Positions 24,847 to 33,983 are shown, numbered from the stretch's first letter. The stretch is DNA of 64,000 bases from Parvularcula sp. BBD 1991-13 (GCA_001657385.1 LYSZ01000013.1:62001-126000), one strand, 5' to 3'. Numbers and translations are program-made. The notes: a model not told the origin generated them from the letters alone.

Positions 24847-25542
24847 CTAATCGCCGAACGCGTCCAGTTCGCCGTCATTCTTCTTGATGTCCGCGATGCA
24901 GGCGAGGAGATGCTCAAGCGCTTTTTCATCGCCGGACGACGTCATGCGCTTCCGGGCGTCCTCAAGCGACAGCTCCTTGCGGAAGGCCTGCATGATCGTC
25001 GAGACATTCGCGGACAGGTTGGCGACCGCCGGCGCGTCGGCGCCGCGCCGGGCGATCATCTCCCCGTTCATGTAATAAATCGTATACGGAAGGTTGTCGA
25101 TAAAGACATGGGCGACGTAGTTGAGGTCGGGCGCGGGATGATCGCCGGCGAAAATCTCGATCGCCAGCGCGATGGAATCCGGGTTCTGATCGTTCGACTT
25201 GATGTAGTCGCGCACCGGCGTCGGGCCGGGGCGCGTGATGAAATAGGGGATCGACCAGCGCATCAGCGAGCGGACGGTGGGGCGCAGCGCTTCGCCCTGG
25301 CCGGTCAGCTTGTAGCTGCCGCGCGGCTCGTTGCGGCCCGGCGCGGCGACAAGCCCGCCGTCTTCAAGCTCGCGCAGACGCTTGGTCAGGAGATTGGCGC
25401 CGATGCCGGGCAGGCCGGCCTGAAGGTCGCCGAACCGCTGCGGCCCGAGAAAAAGATTGCGGATAATGAGCAGCGTCCAGCGTTCCCCGAGTAGGTCCAG
25501 GGCGTAAGCCAGGACGCATTCCTGCTTATATGTTCGCGCCAT
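24847..25542 (-). CDS. HxlR-family winged-helix transcriptional regulator
   Basis: A 231-residue regulator. The HxlR DNA-binding domain spans residues ~5-100: CVLAYALDLLGERWTLLIIR, GPQRFGDLQAGLPGIGANLL, and TKRLRELEDGGLV. The first Cys at residue 9 is the position used for redox or aldehyde sensing in some HxlR proteins. The C-terminal ~120 residues form an added domain resembling SCP2-like sterol-binding modules, which would bind a hydrophobic ligand. Target unknown. It is transcribed towards scoAB. Confidence 0.87.
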   Translation of the reverse strand: MARTYKQECVLAYALDLLGERWTLLIIRNLFLGPQRFGDLQAGLPGIGANLLTKRLRELEDGGLVAAPGRNEPRGSYKLTGQGEALRPTVRSLMRWSIPYFITRPGPTPVRDYIKSNDQNPDSIALAIEIFAGDHPAPDLNYVAHVFIDNLPYTIYYMNGEMIARRGADAPAVANLSANVSTIMQAFRKELSLEDARKRMTSSGDEKALEHLLACIADIKKNDGELDAFGD

Positions 25543-25720
25543 CCCGCGTTTCCTCTGGAGGCTTGTTCTTCGCCCCGTTTACTCGACAGTACATGCTTCA
25601 GCGCGCCCTTGTCTCTTCTCCATGTCTTTAATCCATGTCGCTATCGTCCCCGCGCCTCGATGGCGGCGCGGATTTTGTTGCGGCGCACAATATGCCGCAC
25701 GCTTTTCATAAAAAAGATAC

Positions 25721-25748
25721 TTGACGCTTCAAAATCATATAGTAAACT
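25721..25748 (+). promoter_or_regulatory. Candidate sigma-70 promoter
   Basis: TTGACG at 25721-25726, a 16-nt spacer, and TAAACT at 25743-25748, within an unusually A+T-rich stretch for this window. About 90 bp upstream of the small secreted protein at 25837. The rest of the 294-bp gap (25543-25836) between the divergent HxlR gene and this one shows no gene. Confidence 0.55.
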
Positions 25749-25836
25749 CACGGGTATTGTCAACTGATCGATGCGTCTTCGAATAACGCTTCGGTCAACG
25801 CGCGTTCAGGCGTCACCCTTAACCGGAGCATTCGTC

Positions 25837-26115
25837 ATGGCCAAAAATCGAGTTCTAAGCATGTTCGTCGGCAGCCTCGCCCTGTGTGCGGCGGCTCCCG
25901 CCCTCGCGAACGACTGGAGTGAAAAGATCCAGCTCTGCGCCGCGGCCGTTCAGGACGAGGGCCTTGCGGAGATCGAAAACTACCGCGTGAAATTCGCCGG
26001 CGGCGCGTCCCGCCGGGTCACCATCGAACTGATCCCCAACGATGAAGGCGAAAAGCTGGAAGCGGAATGCCGCCTGCGCCGCGGAGAGGTCAGTTCCGTA
26101 GAATTGAAAGCGTAG
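25837..26115 (+). CDS. Small secreted protein of unknown function
   Basis: A 92-residue protein I do not recognise. Signal peptide: MAKNRVLSMFVGSLALCAAA with cleavage near ALAN. The mature ~68 residues contain two Cys (LCAAAV and ECRL), which could form a disulfide, and an amphipathic pattern (YRVKFAGGASRRVTIELIP). Start ATG 25837 has GGAG about 10 nt upstream; the in-frame ATG 25771 lacks one and precedes the signal peptide by 22 residues. It is a single-gene unit with its own promoter and terminator. Confidence 0.75.
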   Translation: MAKNRVLSMFVGSLALCAAAPALANDWSEKIQLCAAAVQDEGLAEIENYRVKFAGGASRRVTIELIPNDEGEKLEAECRLRRGEVSSVELKA

Positions 26116-26150
26116 CCAAGCGACGCTTTTCAATACTCCCTGTAACTGGA

Positions 26151-26178
26151 ACGCCCGCGCCAAGCGGGCGTTTTTTTT
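26151..26178 (+). terminator. Rho-independent terminator
   Basis: An 8-bp stem acgcccgc/gcgggcgt (26151-26158 with 26164-26171), 5-nt loop, followed by eight T residues. Ends the transcript of the small secreted protein. A textbook intrinsic terminator. Confidence 0.9.
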
Positions 26179-26490
26179 ACGCGTCTTGATCCGCGTCCGC
26201 GCCCGTCCTGAAATCACGATCCTTAATTCGCGGCGCGGGGTCGGTTGCGCCCGGGCCTCGGCTTTTGCCATCCCCCGGCTTGGCGTTCGCGCTGGGTCCG
26301 CGGTTTTTGCGTCGCGGCCGCCTCTGGCGAAATTCGCCGATTCTGTCACGGAATATCGTTGTCTTGGCGTGCATGCTGCGCCACATTGAGCTCCCTTTGC
26401 GGCCGTTCCTCCTCGGTGGGGACGGTCATGCCATGTGGCGTACGTCCGACCGAGGCGAATAAAGACGGCGCGAGCGCGCGCGGAGAGAAG
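26179..26490. other. Long leader region upstream of DAHP synthase
   Basis: A 312-bp non-coding stretch between the terminator and the DAHP synthase start. It holds a small hairpin (ggcgaaattcgcc near 26329) and several open short frames, none with a convincing start or coding signal. A nine-codon frame with a single Trp codon near 26432 is too weak to call an attenuator. I see no recognised riboswitch. Confidence 0.35.
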
Positions 26491-27858
26491 ATGATGTCCT
26501 GGAGCCCGGGAAGCTGGAGAGAAAAGCCGGCCAAGCACATTCCCTCGGATTATCCCGACCCGGCGGGCCTTGCGCAGACCGAAGCGGCCCTTTCGACCTA
26601 CCCGCCGCTGGTGTTCGCCGGAGAAGCGCGGCGCCTGCGCGATTCCCTCGCCCAGGTCGCCAGGGGCGAGGCCTTTCTGCTCCAGGGCGGGGACTGCGCG
26701 GAGAGCTTCAAGGAGTTCCACCCCAACAACATCCGCGACACGTTCAGGGTGCTCCTGCAAATGGCGGTGGTGATGACCTTCGGCGCGGCGATGCCGGTCA
26801 TCAAGGTCGGGCGCATCGCCGGGCAGTTCGCCAAGCCGCGCTCCTCGCCGACGGAGACCAAGGACGGCCAGACCCTGCCGAGTTATCGCGGCGACAATAT
26901 CAACGGCATGGAGTTTTCCGCCGACGCGCGCATGCCCGATCCGACCCGTCTCTTGCAGGCTTACGGCCAGGCCGCGGCGACCCTGAACCTGATCCGCGCC
27001 TTCGCCACCGGCGGCTATGCGGACCTCGCCAATGTCCATCGCTGGAATCTGGAATTCGTTTCCGACAGTCCGCAGGACCATCAGTACAGGGCGTTTGCGG
27101 ACAAGATTTCCGAAGCCATTACCTTCATGAAAGCCTGCGGCGTCGACGGGCGGTCGGTGCGCGCCATCGGCGAGGTCGATTTCTACACCAGCCACGAGGC
27201 CCTGCTGCTCGGATACGAGCAGGCGATGACGCGAATCGATTCCACCTCGGACAAATGGTACGACACGTCCGCCCACATGCTCTGGATCGGCGACCGCACC
27301 CGTCAGCCCGACGGCGCGCATGTGGAATTCTGCCGCGGTGTGGAAAACCCGATCGGCCTGAAATGCGGCCCCACTCTTGAGCCGGACGAATTGATCCGGC
27401 TTGTGGATATTCTCAATCCGGCCAACGATGCCGGCCGCATCGTGCTCATCGCGCGGTTCGGGGCGGAAAACGCGGCCGCGGGCCTGCCGCCGCTGGTGAA
27501 GAAAGTGCAGGCCGAGGGGCGAAACGTCGTCTGGTCCTGCGATCCCATGCACGGCAACACCATCAAGGCCGGCGACGGCTTCAAGACCCGACGGGTCGAT
27601 GCGATTCTCTCGGAGGTCGGAACGTTTTTCGACGTTTGCCTCGCCGAGGGCGCGTATCCCGGCGGCGTGCATTTCGAAATGACCGGCCAGAACGTCACCG
27701 AATGCCTCGGCGGGTCCAAGGAAGAAGTGTTGGAGGCGGATCTTTCGTCGCGCTATCACACCCATTGCGACCCGCGCCTCAACGCCAATCAGGCGCTTGA
27801 ACTGGCGTTCATTCTCGCCGACCGGTTCAAGGAACGGCGCGCCGCCGCCGCGGTTTAA
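26491..27858 (+). CDS. Class II 3-deoxy-7-phosphoheptulonate (DAHP) synthase
   Basis: A 455-residue plant-type (class II) DAHP synthase, the first step of aromatic amino acid synthesis, condensing phosphoenolpyruvate and erythrose-4-phosphate. Landmarks: [12 protein letters not shown] near residue 66, [41 protein letters not shown] near 290, [12 protein letters not shown], and [18 protein letters not shown] near 390. ATG 26491 is preceded by GGAGAGAAG; ATG 26494 is equally usable. Followed by its own terminator. The long leader may allow regulation. Confidence 0.96.
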   Translation: MMSWSPGSWREKPAKHIPSDYPDPAGLAQTEAALSTYPPLVFAGEARRLRDSLAQVARGEAFLLQGGDCAESFKEFHPNNIRDTFRVLLQMAVVMTFGAAMPVIKVGRIAGQFAKPRSSPTETKDGQTLPSYRGDNINGMEFSADARMPDPTRLLQAYGQAAATLNLIRAFATGGYADLANVHRWNLEFVSDSPQDHQYRAFADKISEAITFMKACGVDGRSVRAIGEVDFYTSHEALLLGYEQAMTRIDSTSDKWYDTSAHMLWIGDRTRQPDGAHVEFCRGVENPIGLKCGPTLEPDELIRLVDILNPANDAGRIVLIARFGAENAAAGLPPLVKKVQAEGRNVVWSCDPMHGNTIKAGDGFKTRRVDAILSEVGTFFDVCLAEGAYPGGVHFEMTGQNVTECLGGSKEEVLEADLSSRYHTHCDPRLNANQALELAFILADRFKERRAAAAV

Positions 27859-27928
27859 GTCGGCGTGCCGCAGCCGCCGCGCGAGCGGGCGCTCCGCCTT
27901 GAAACACAAGGAAATATACTTTGACCCG

Positions 27929-27956
27929 CGCCCGTTGATTTGCGGGCGTTTCTTTT
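27929..27956 (+). terminator. Rho-independent terminator after DAHP synthase
   Basis: Stem cgcccg (27929-27934) with cgggcg (27943-27948), 8-nt loop, then tttctttt. About 70 bp after the DAHP synthase stop. Confidence 0.8.
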
Positions 27957-28018
27957 ACAAACCTGACATATAGTTTATGCGACAGCTTGCAGTAGGGCGC
28001 GGGCGGCGGAGCGAAGTT

Positions 28019-29035
28019 TTGTCAGGGACCATTTCTATCGGCGTGGCCGGCGCCGGCGTGTTCGGGGGACATCATGCGGGCAAGTACGCCGGCATGACGA
28101 CGGCGCGCCTTGCGGGGATATACGATATCGATCCGGATCGCGCGGCGCGTTCTGCATCCGCATTCAGCACCCGCGCCTTCGACGACTACGCCGCGCTGGT
28201 CAGCGCCGTGGACGCGGTGGTGATCGCAACCCCCGCGACGACCCATTACGCCCTGGCCCTGGCCGCGCTTGAGGCGCGCCGCCACGTGTTTGTCGAAAAG
28301 CCGCTGGCCATGCGGGCCGAGGAGGCCGAAGCGCTGGTCGCGCTTGCCGAAAAACAAGGACTTGTGCTCCAGGTCGGCCATCAGGAGCGTTATGTCGCGG
28401 CCGCTATCGGCCTTTTGGATCACGTCGCCAGGCCGGTGAGGATCGACTGCGTCCGGCGCGCCGCGCCCTCCGACCGGTGCCGCGACGTCTCCGTCGTGTT
28501 CGACCTGATGATCCATGACTTCGACTTGGTTCGCCAACTGACGAACGATGCGCCCGCGAAGGTGACGGCCGAGGGCGGCCATGACGAGGCGCGCGCGGAG
28601 CTTGTGCTGGAGAACGGGACGGTTGCAACTTTCTCGGCGAGTCGCGCTGCGGACGATCTGCGCCGAACCATGCGCCTTGTTTATGAACGCGGTTTCATAG
28701 AAATTGACTTTCTGCAGCGAAGCGTTGTCAATACAACGGATGCGTCGTTATCGGGCGATTTCGACGCCGTGCGAGGGGGAATGGCGCTCACCGATCCGCT
28801 TGGCCTTGGCGCCGGAAAGTTTGTCGCGGCCATCGCCGACGGCGCCGCTTTCGGGCCAGCGGCGTCCGGACAACCGGAGGCGTCCGGACAGGCGTATGTC
28901 AGCGGGCGCGACGGCGCGGACGCCGTATCCTGGGCGTGCGCCGTCGAAAGCGCGGTTTTTTCAAACGGTTCGAGTAAGTCTCCCGGAGGTTCGGCCAACG
29001 GGGCGACGTCGACAGAGGAAAGAGTGCGAGCATGA
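28019..29035 (+). CDS. Gfo/Idh/MocA family oxidoreductase, GnnA-like (UDP-GlcNAc 3-dehydrogenase)
   Basis: A 338-residue sugar dehydrogenase. NAD-binding motif ISIGVAGAGVFGGHHAGKYA at the N-terminus, the conserved EKPLA near residue 95, and DLMIHDFDLVRQL near residue 163, which is close to GnnA-type enzymes. Together with the overlapping DegT aminotransferase it would convert UDP-GlcNAc to UDP-GlcNAc3N for lipid A. Start chosen at TTG 28019 with GGAGCGAAG just upstream; ATG 27977 is possible but abuts a TATAGT box. The C-terminal ~50 residues are low complexity and contain an 18-bp duplication encoding ASGQPE/ASGQAY. Confidence 0.78.
   Translation: MSGTISIGVAGAGVFGGHHAGKYAGMTTARLAGIYDIDPDRAARSASAFSTRAFDDYAALVSAVDAVVIATPATTHYALALAALEARRHVFVEKPLAMRAEEAEALVALAEKQGLVLQVGHQERYVAAAIGLLDHVARPVRIDCVRRAAPSDRCRDVSVVFDLMIHDFDLVRQLTNDAPAKVTAEGGHDEARAELVLENGTVATFSASRAADDLRRTMRLVYERGFIEIDFLQRSVVNTTDASLSGDFDAVRGGMALTDPLGLGAGKFVAAIADGAAFGPAASGQPEASGQAYVSGRDGADAVSWACAVESAVFSNGSSKSPGGSANGATSTEERVRA
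28861..28896. repeat. 18-bp tandem duplication in coding sequence
   Basis: ggcgtccggaca occurs at 28861 and again at 28879 as the head of an 18-bp period. It lies in the variable 3' third of the Gfo/Idh gene and keeps frame. Confidence 0.65.
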
Positions 29036-30204
29036 ACAGCGTTTCAAATCTATCCCTTGCCGCGAACTCGTCTGTCGGGGACATCGCCTTCATCGATCTG
29101 AAGGCGCAGCAGCGGCGCATTCGCCCCGCGGTGGAGCGGCGCCTTCAGGCGGTGCTTGACCACGGGCGATACATCGCCGGGCCGGAAATCGCCGAGCTTG
29201 AGCAAAAAATCGCGGATTTCACCGGCGCGGCTGCGGCGGTGGCCTGCGCCAGCGGCACGGCGGCGCTGATCATTCCCCTGCTGGCGTCAGGCGTCGGCGC
29301 CGGCGACGCAGTGTTCGTGCCGGCCTTCACCTATAACGCCACGGCCAACGCCATCCTGCTCAGCGGCGCGACGCCGGTTTTCGTCGACATCGATCCGCAG
29401 ACGTTCAACATGTCCGCCGACGACCTTGAGCGCCGCATCGACCTGGTCAAAGCCGAAGGCAAGCTCAAGCCGCGCGTGCTGATGCCGGTCGATCTTTTCG
29501 GTTCGCCTGCGGATTACCGCGTCCTGTCCGACATCGCCGAGCGCGAAAACATGTTTCTCTTCGCCGACGGGGCGCAGAGTTTCGGCGGGCGCCTGGACGG
29601 GCGCTGGGTCGGCGACCTGGCGCCGGCGACCGCGGTCAGTTTCTTTCCGGGCAAGGCGCTCGGCGCCTATGGCGACGCCGGCGCCATTTTAAGCCGTACC
29701 GAGAACATCAAGGAGTGCTGGGAGTCGATCCGCTGGCACGGCACTTGCGCCGACCGGAAGGATTCCGTGCGGGTCGGTTTCAACGGGCGCATGGACAGCT
29801 TTCAGGCCGCGGTGCTGCTTGAGAAGCTGGCGATTTTCGAGGAGGAACTGGCCGCGCGCGAGCGCATCGCCGAGGTTTACGGCGCGCGGCTTTCCCGCGT
29901 CGCCCGCCCGCAACAGCACGCCCGGGGCGCCCGCCCCGGCTGGGGATATTATTCCCTGTGCGTCTATAATCGCGAACGGGTGCTCGCCCGGTTGAAGGCC
30001 ATGGGCGTGCCGACGGCGGTCTACTACACGACGCCCCTGCACAAGATGCCCGCCTTCGCCGAATACGCGCCCGAGGGCGGGTTGCCGGCCACGGAAAAGG
30101 TCGCGCAGGAGATTTTCTCCCTGCCCATGCATCCCTATCTGACGCCGGCGCAGACGGATTACATCTGCGACGCGGTGGAGAGCGCCGTGGCCGCCAACGG
30201 CTGA
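29032..30204 (+). CDS. DegT/DnrJ/EryC1/StrS aminotransferase, GnnB-like
   Basis: A 390-residue PLP-dependent sugar aminotransferase. FIDLKAQQRRIRPAVERRL at residue 20, GRYIAGPEIAELEQKIADF, ACASGTAALIIPLLASG, FADGAQSFGG, and the PLP lysine in SFFPGKALGAYGDAG near residue 207. It starts by overlapping the GnnA-like gene by 4 bp (ATGA), which supports a joint two-step dehydrogenation and transamination. In GnnA/GnnB the product is UDP-GlcNAc3N for amide-linked lipid A acyl chains. The exact substrate is inferred. Confidence 0.87.
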   Translation: MNSVSNLSLAANSSVGDIAFIDLKAQQRRIRPAVERRLQAVLDHGRYIAGPEIAELEQKIADFTGAAAAVACASGTAALIIPLLASGVGAGDAVFVPAFTYNATANAILLSGATPVFVDIDPQTFNMSADDLERRIDLVKAEGKLKPRVLMPVDLFGSPADYRVLSDIAERENMFLFADGAQSFGGRLDGRWVGDLAPATAVSFFPGKALGAYGDAGAILSRTENIKECWESIRWHGTCADRKDSVRVGFNGRMDSFQAAVLLEKLAIFEEELAARERIAEVYGARLSRVARPQQHARGARPGWGYYSLCVYNRERVLARLKAMGVPTAVYYTTPLHKMPAFAEYAPEGGLPATEKVAQEIFSLPMHPYLTPAQTDYICDAVESAVAANG

Positions 30205-30241
30205 CGCGCGCCGGACGGGGGGCTGCGCCGCTGGAGCGCCC

Positions 30242-30270
30242 GTCGCTGGGGTCCTGTCGCTGGGGTCCCT
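30242..30270. repeat. 14-bp tandem repeat after the aminotransferase gene
   Basis: gtcgctggggtcct at 30242 and gtcgctggggtccct at 30256, followed by a partial third copy (gtcgc). In the 123-bp gap between the aminotransferase stop and nadE. Confidence 0.75.
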
Positions 30271-30327
30271 GTCGCGCGCTCTTAACGGGCTGGCGCCGCC
30301 CGCCGAGACGGGCCATATAGACCTGTC

Positions 30328-31989
30328 ATGACTGATCGTCTCGCCATCGCCATCGCCCAGATCGCGCCCGTCGTCGGAGACGTGCACGGTAATGTGGCGC
30401 GCATTCGCGACGCCCGCGCCGAGGCCGCGTCGCGGGGCGCGGATCTCGTCGTCTTTTGCGAACTGGTCGTCGCCGGCTATCCGCCGGAAGACCTGGTGCA
30501 GAAACCGGCGTTCCAGCGGGCTTGCCGCGAGGCGGTGGAAACCCTTGCCGCGGAGACCGGGGACGGCGGGCCGGCGATGATTGTCGGCGCCCCCTGGCGC
30601 GATGGCGAGGCGCTCTACAACGCGGCCTTTCTTCTCGACGAAGGGCGCATCGCCGCGACGCGCTATAAAGTCCGCCTGCCGAATTACGGCGTCTTCGACG
30701 AGCCGCGCCGGTTTACGCCGGGCGCCGCGTTCCCCGAGCCGACGCTTTTTCGCGGCGTCAGGCTGGGGCTGATGATCTGCGAGGACATGTGGCTGCCCGG
30801 CGCGGGCGAGGCGCTGAAAGAGGCGGGAGCGGCGTTCTTCATCACGCCGCACGGGTCGCCCTTTCGCAGGACCGCCATCGCCGAGCGCGCCGACGCCGCG
30901 CGCGCGCGCGTGGCCGCGACCGGTCTGCCGCTCATATTCGTCAACCAGCTCGCCGGACAGGATGAGGTCCTGTTCGAGGGGGCGAGTTTCGTGATGGACG
31001 CCGGCGGCGCGGTCAGGTTCCGCGCGCCGCAATTCGAGCCGGCGCTCGCCCTGACCGAGTGGCGGCGCGGCGCGGACGGCTGGATCTGCGAGGCGGGACC
31101 GGAAGCGGCGTGGGCGGACGATGAGGAGATGGTCTATCGCGCCGTGACCATGGCGGTGCGCGATTATGTGGAGAAAAACCGCTTCCGCGGCGTCGTCATC
31201 GGCCTGTCCGGCGGCGTCGATTCGGCGCTGACCGCTGCGCTCGCCGTGGACGCGCTGGGGCCGGACCGGGTGCGCTGCGTGATGATGCCGTCGCGCTACA
31301 CCTCGCCGGAAAGCCTGGCGGACGCCGCCGACTGCGCCGGGCGTCTCGGCGTCGCCTATCGCTCCATCGGCATCGAGCCCGGCGTCGCCGCCTTCGACGA
31401 AATGCTGGCGCCGGCGTTTCAAAATCTCGACAAGGACACGACCGAAGAGAACATCCAGTCGCGCCTGCGCGGGGTTTTGTTGATGGCGCTGTCCAACAAG
31501 TTCGGCGACATGGTGCTGACCACAGGAAACAAATCGGAAATGTCGGTCGGTTACGCAACGCTCTATGGCGACATGAACGGCGGATACAATCCGCTCAAGG
31601 ATATTTACAAGATGGAGGTGTTTCGCCTCTGCCGCTGGCGCAACGCCCATACCGCGCCGGATCTGAAAGGCCCGCCGGGCGCCGTCATCCCTGAGCGGAT
31701 CATTTCAAAACCGCCCTCGGCCGAACTGCGCGAGGGGCAGAAGGACGAGGACAGCCTGCCGCCCTATGAGGCGCTGGACGAAATCCTGGAATGCCTTGTC
31801 GAGCGGGAAATGTCCGTACGCGATATTGTCGCCAGGGGGTTTGAGGCAGAGACCGTCAGGCGCATCGAACATCTTTTATACGTGGCGGAATACAAGCGCC
31901 GCCAGGCGCCGCCGGGCCCGAAGGTGACCGCGGTGAATTTCGGCCGGGACCGCCGGTATCCCATCACCAACGGGTGGCGCGACCGCTGA
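30328..31989 (+). CDS. nadE: Glutamine-dependent NAD+ synthetase
   Basis: A 553-residue two-domain enzyme that amidates nicotinic acid adenine dinucleotide to NAD+. The N-terminal nitrilase-type glutaminase shows its triad: Glu in FCELVVAGYPPEDLV, Lys in YKVRLPNYGVFDE, Cys in LMICEDMWLPG. The synthetase domain has the ATP-pyrophosphatase loop GLSGGVDSALTAAL near residue 293 and TTGNKSEMSVGYATLYGD near residue 397. ATG 30328 is the family-typical start. Convergent with the TPR gene. Confidence 0.97.
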   Translation: MTDRLAIAIAQIAPVVGDVHGNVARIRDARAEAASRGADLVVFCELVVAGYPPEDLVQKPAFQRACREAVETLAAETGDGGPAMIVGAPWRDGEALYNAAFLLDEGRIAATRYKVRLPNYGVFDEPRRFTPGAAFPEPTLFRGVRLGLMICEDMWLPGAGEALKEAGAAFFITPHGSPFRRTAIAERADAARARVAATGLPLIFVNQLAGQDEVLFEGASFVMDAGGAVRFRAPQFEPALALTEWRRGADGWICEAGPEAAWADDEEMVYRAVTMAVRDYVEKNRFRGVVIGLSGGVDSALTAALAVDALGPDRVRCVMMPSRYTSPESLADAADCAGRLGVAYRSIGIEPGVAAFDEMLAPAFQNLDKDTTEENIQSRLRGVLLMALSNKFGDMVLTTGNKSEMSVGYATLYGDMNGGYNPLKDIYKMEVFRLCRWRNAHTAPDLKGPPGAVIPERIISKPPSAELREGQKDEDSLPPYEALDEILECLVEREMSVRDIVARGFEAETVRRIEHLLYVAEYKRRQAPPGPKVTAVNFGRDRRYPITNGWRDR

Positions 31990-32028
31990 CGCGGGTCGCG
32001 CCTTCCTTGGAGGCGTCCGTGCGGCGGG

Positions 32029-33846
32029 TTAAAGCCGCGCCAGGCTCGGCGCGTCGCGCTTGCCGCCGAGCCACGCATCCCTGAACAGCGCGCGCGCGTA
32101 TTTCGCGCCGCTCCGGTCGTTCTGCGCCTTGTAGGTTTCGGAAAGCCCGTGCAGCACCCAGGCGTTGTTGGGCGATTCCGCGAGGGCTTCGATGAAGAGC
32201 TGTTCGGCCCGTTCCGCGTCGCCGGTTTGCAGCACCATGGCGGCGAGAGTCTGCTTGGCGGGATAGTACCAGTAGGGCGGCTCGGTATAGGCGATGGCGC
32301 TTTGGAGGGCGACCGCTTCCTCCATGGCTTCGACGGCGCCGGCGTAATCGCGCCGGGCCGCGGCGGCGCGGGCGATGACGGTGAGGCGCGCGATATTGAG
32401 AATGTCGAGCGCCGGAACGCCGCCGCCGGTGAGATCGTTCATATCCGCCTCGGCAGCGAGTTCGCTGATGGCCTCGGCCTCCCTCATGGCCGCTTGCGCG
32501 TCGCCGAGCCGGGCAAACGCCTCGCCCCGCGCATATCGCCAGGCGCCGCGCAGGAAGGGCAGGGCGTCGCCGGGGTCCTCCAGATCCAGCACCGCCTCCG
32601 GCGCGGCGAAGGTCGCCATGGCGTAATAGGGGGCGGCCTTGATCGGCTGCACCCACGGCGCCGCGGCGGCCATGTCGATAGGCAGTTTCCGGTCGAGCTT
32701 ATGCGCCATGGCGAGCGCCGTTTCGGCGTCGCCCGCCATCAGCGCGGACGTCATGGCGAAATGAATATTGTGCGTGTAGTAACCATATTCGTAAAGGATG
32801 CTGGCCTCGGACGATTCAAGAAAGGCTTCGTCGGCCGCGATGGCCTTGATGTTGTGGTCGAGGGACTGCTTGAAGCGGCCGATGCGGTAATAGGTGTGTG
32901 AGGGCATGTGCACGAGGTGGCCGAGGCCGGGCGCGAGCGCCGCCAGCCGGTCGGCGTGGTCGGCGGCGCGATAGGGATTTTGCGACGCTTCGGTAATGTG
33001 GATGTAAAGGTGAATGGCGGCCGGGTGGTCCGGCGTGCGCGCCAGCACCCCTTCGAGCAGGGAGACGGTCCGCGCCGTGCGCCCGCGGGGGACGCGGCCA
33101 TTGTCGTCCCAGTAATTCCAGGGTTGCGTATCCATGTTGGCCTCGGCGGCGAGCGCCGCGATGAAATCATCCTCCGGATACTGACGGGCGAGGGCGTCCA
33201 TGGCGTCGGCGAAGGCGTTGTCGAGACCGGCGCGGTCCGCCGGCGGTTCCGCGGCGTAGCGCGCGGCCAGCGCGTCGATCAGCCCGCGTTCTTTTTCACC
33301 AGCGCCGGGGCTTAACGCTTGCGCCTTTTCGAGCGCCGCGAAGGCGGGCGCTGCGGCGTCGGGAAACATCGGCGCGTTGATGTTGGGGCCGAGGGCGAAC
33401 GCTTCGCCCCAGTAGCACATGGCGCAGGCCGGGTCGGCCGCCTGCGCCCGCCGGAAGGCTTCGACCGCCGCCTGGTGGTTGAAGCCGTAGGCGAAGGCGA
33501 GGCCCTGGTTGAACATCGCCTGGGCCTCTGGGACGGCGGTTGCGATGTCGTAGCCGATGGCGCCCAAAGACGACCCGCCGGGGGCGTCGCCAAGGGCGTC
33601 GTCGGGCGCATTCATGCCGTCGGTCGTGCGGGCGTAAGCGCTCGCGGCGCGGATGAAAAACGCCCGCCGCGCGGCGAGGGCGTCGCCGCCGTCGCCGCAA
33701 CTGGAGCGCGCCATCAGAAGAGGGTGCAAAAACGGCGCGCCCGAAGACGCCTCGGCGGGCGCGGTTTCCCGCGCGTCGAAGGAAACGGTAACGCCGCCCA
33801 GCGCGATGGCGCCCGCGGCCGCGGTCAGCAGCAGTCTGGTGTTCAT
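32029..33846 (-). CDS. Exported tetratricopeptide-repeat protein
   Basis: A 605-residue protein with an N-terminal signal peptide (MNTRLLLTAAAGAIALGG) and multiple TPR-like helical pairs: AMFNQGLAFAYGFNHQAAVE near residue 105, CAMCYWGEAFALGPNIN, ILYEYGYYTHNIHFAMTSAL, and LFIEALAESPNNAWVLHGL near the end. CAMCYWGEA and a run of conserved His/Tyr residues resemble a family of secreted TPR proteins annotated only as hypothetical. Start ATG 33846 has GGGGAG nearby; the 26-residue upstream extension to 33924 lacks signal-peptide character. Function unknown, probably periplasmic. Confidence 0.82.
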   Translation of the reverse strand: MNTRLLLTAAAGAIALGGVTVSFDARETAPAEASSGAPFLHPLLMARSSCGDGGDALAARRAFFIRAASAYARTTDGMNAPDDALGDAPGGSSLGAIGYDIATAVPEAQAMFNQGLAFAYGFNHQAAVEAFRRAQAADPACAMCYWGEAFALGPNINAPMFPDAAAPAFAALEKAQALSPGAGEKERGLIDALAARYAAEPPADRAGLDNAFADAMDALARQYPEDDFIAALAAEANMDTQPWNYWDDNGRVPRGRTARTVSLLEGVLARTPDHPAAIHLYIHITEASQNPYRAADHADRLAALAPGLGHLVHMPSHTYYRIGRFKQSLDHNIKAIAADEAFLESSEASILYEYGYYTHNIHFAMTSALMAGDAETALAMAHKLDRKLPIDMAAAAPWVQPIKAAPYYAMATFAAPEAVLDLEDPGDALPFLRGAWRYARGEAFARLGDAQAAMREAEAISELAAEADMNDLTGGGVPALDILNIARLTVIARAAAARRDYAGAVEAMEEAVALQSAIAYTEPPYWYYPAKQTLAAMVLQTGDAERAEQLFIEALAESPNNAWVLHGLSETYKAQNDRSGAKYARALFRDAWLGGKRDAPSLARL

Positions 33847-33941
33847 CGGTTGCTTTCTCCCCTTTGGTCCCAATTGCCGTGACGCCGTTATGCTTTCCGC
33901 GCCGCGACTTTTCTCTCGCCCCAAAACGGGCGCGTCCCCTT

Positions 33942-33983
33942 AGCGCACGCCCCCAAGCGCATGCCCCACAGCGCATGCCCGTG
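33942..33983. repeat. 14-bp tandem repeat, three copies, between TPR gene and xseA
   Basis: Units at 33942, 33956 and 33970: agcgcacgccccca, agcgcatgccccac, agcgcatgcccgtg. The core gcgcatgcccc is the inverse complement of the ggggcatgcgc core in the array after glnE. The surrounding gap (33847-34139, 293 bp) has no other feature I can name. Confidence 0.82.

Noticed and set aside
26432-26462. Trp-containing leader peptide for DAHP synthase attenuation
   Set aside because: Only one Trp codon, no clear ribosome site and no terminator/antiterminator pair seen.
28861-28896. Mobile element in the Gfo/Idh gene
   Set aside because: A two-copy in-frame duplication only; no inverted ends, transposase or target duplication.
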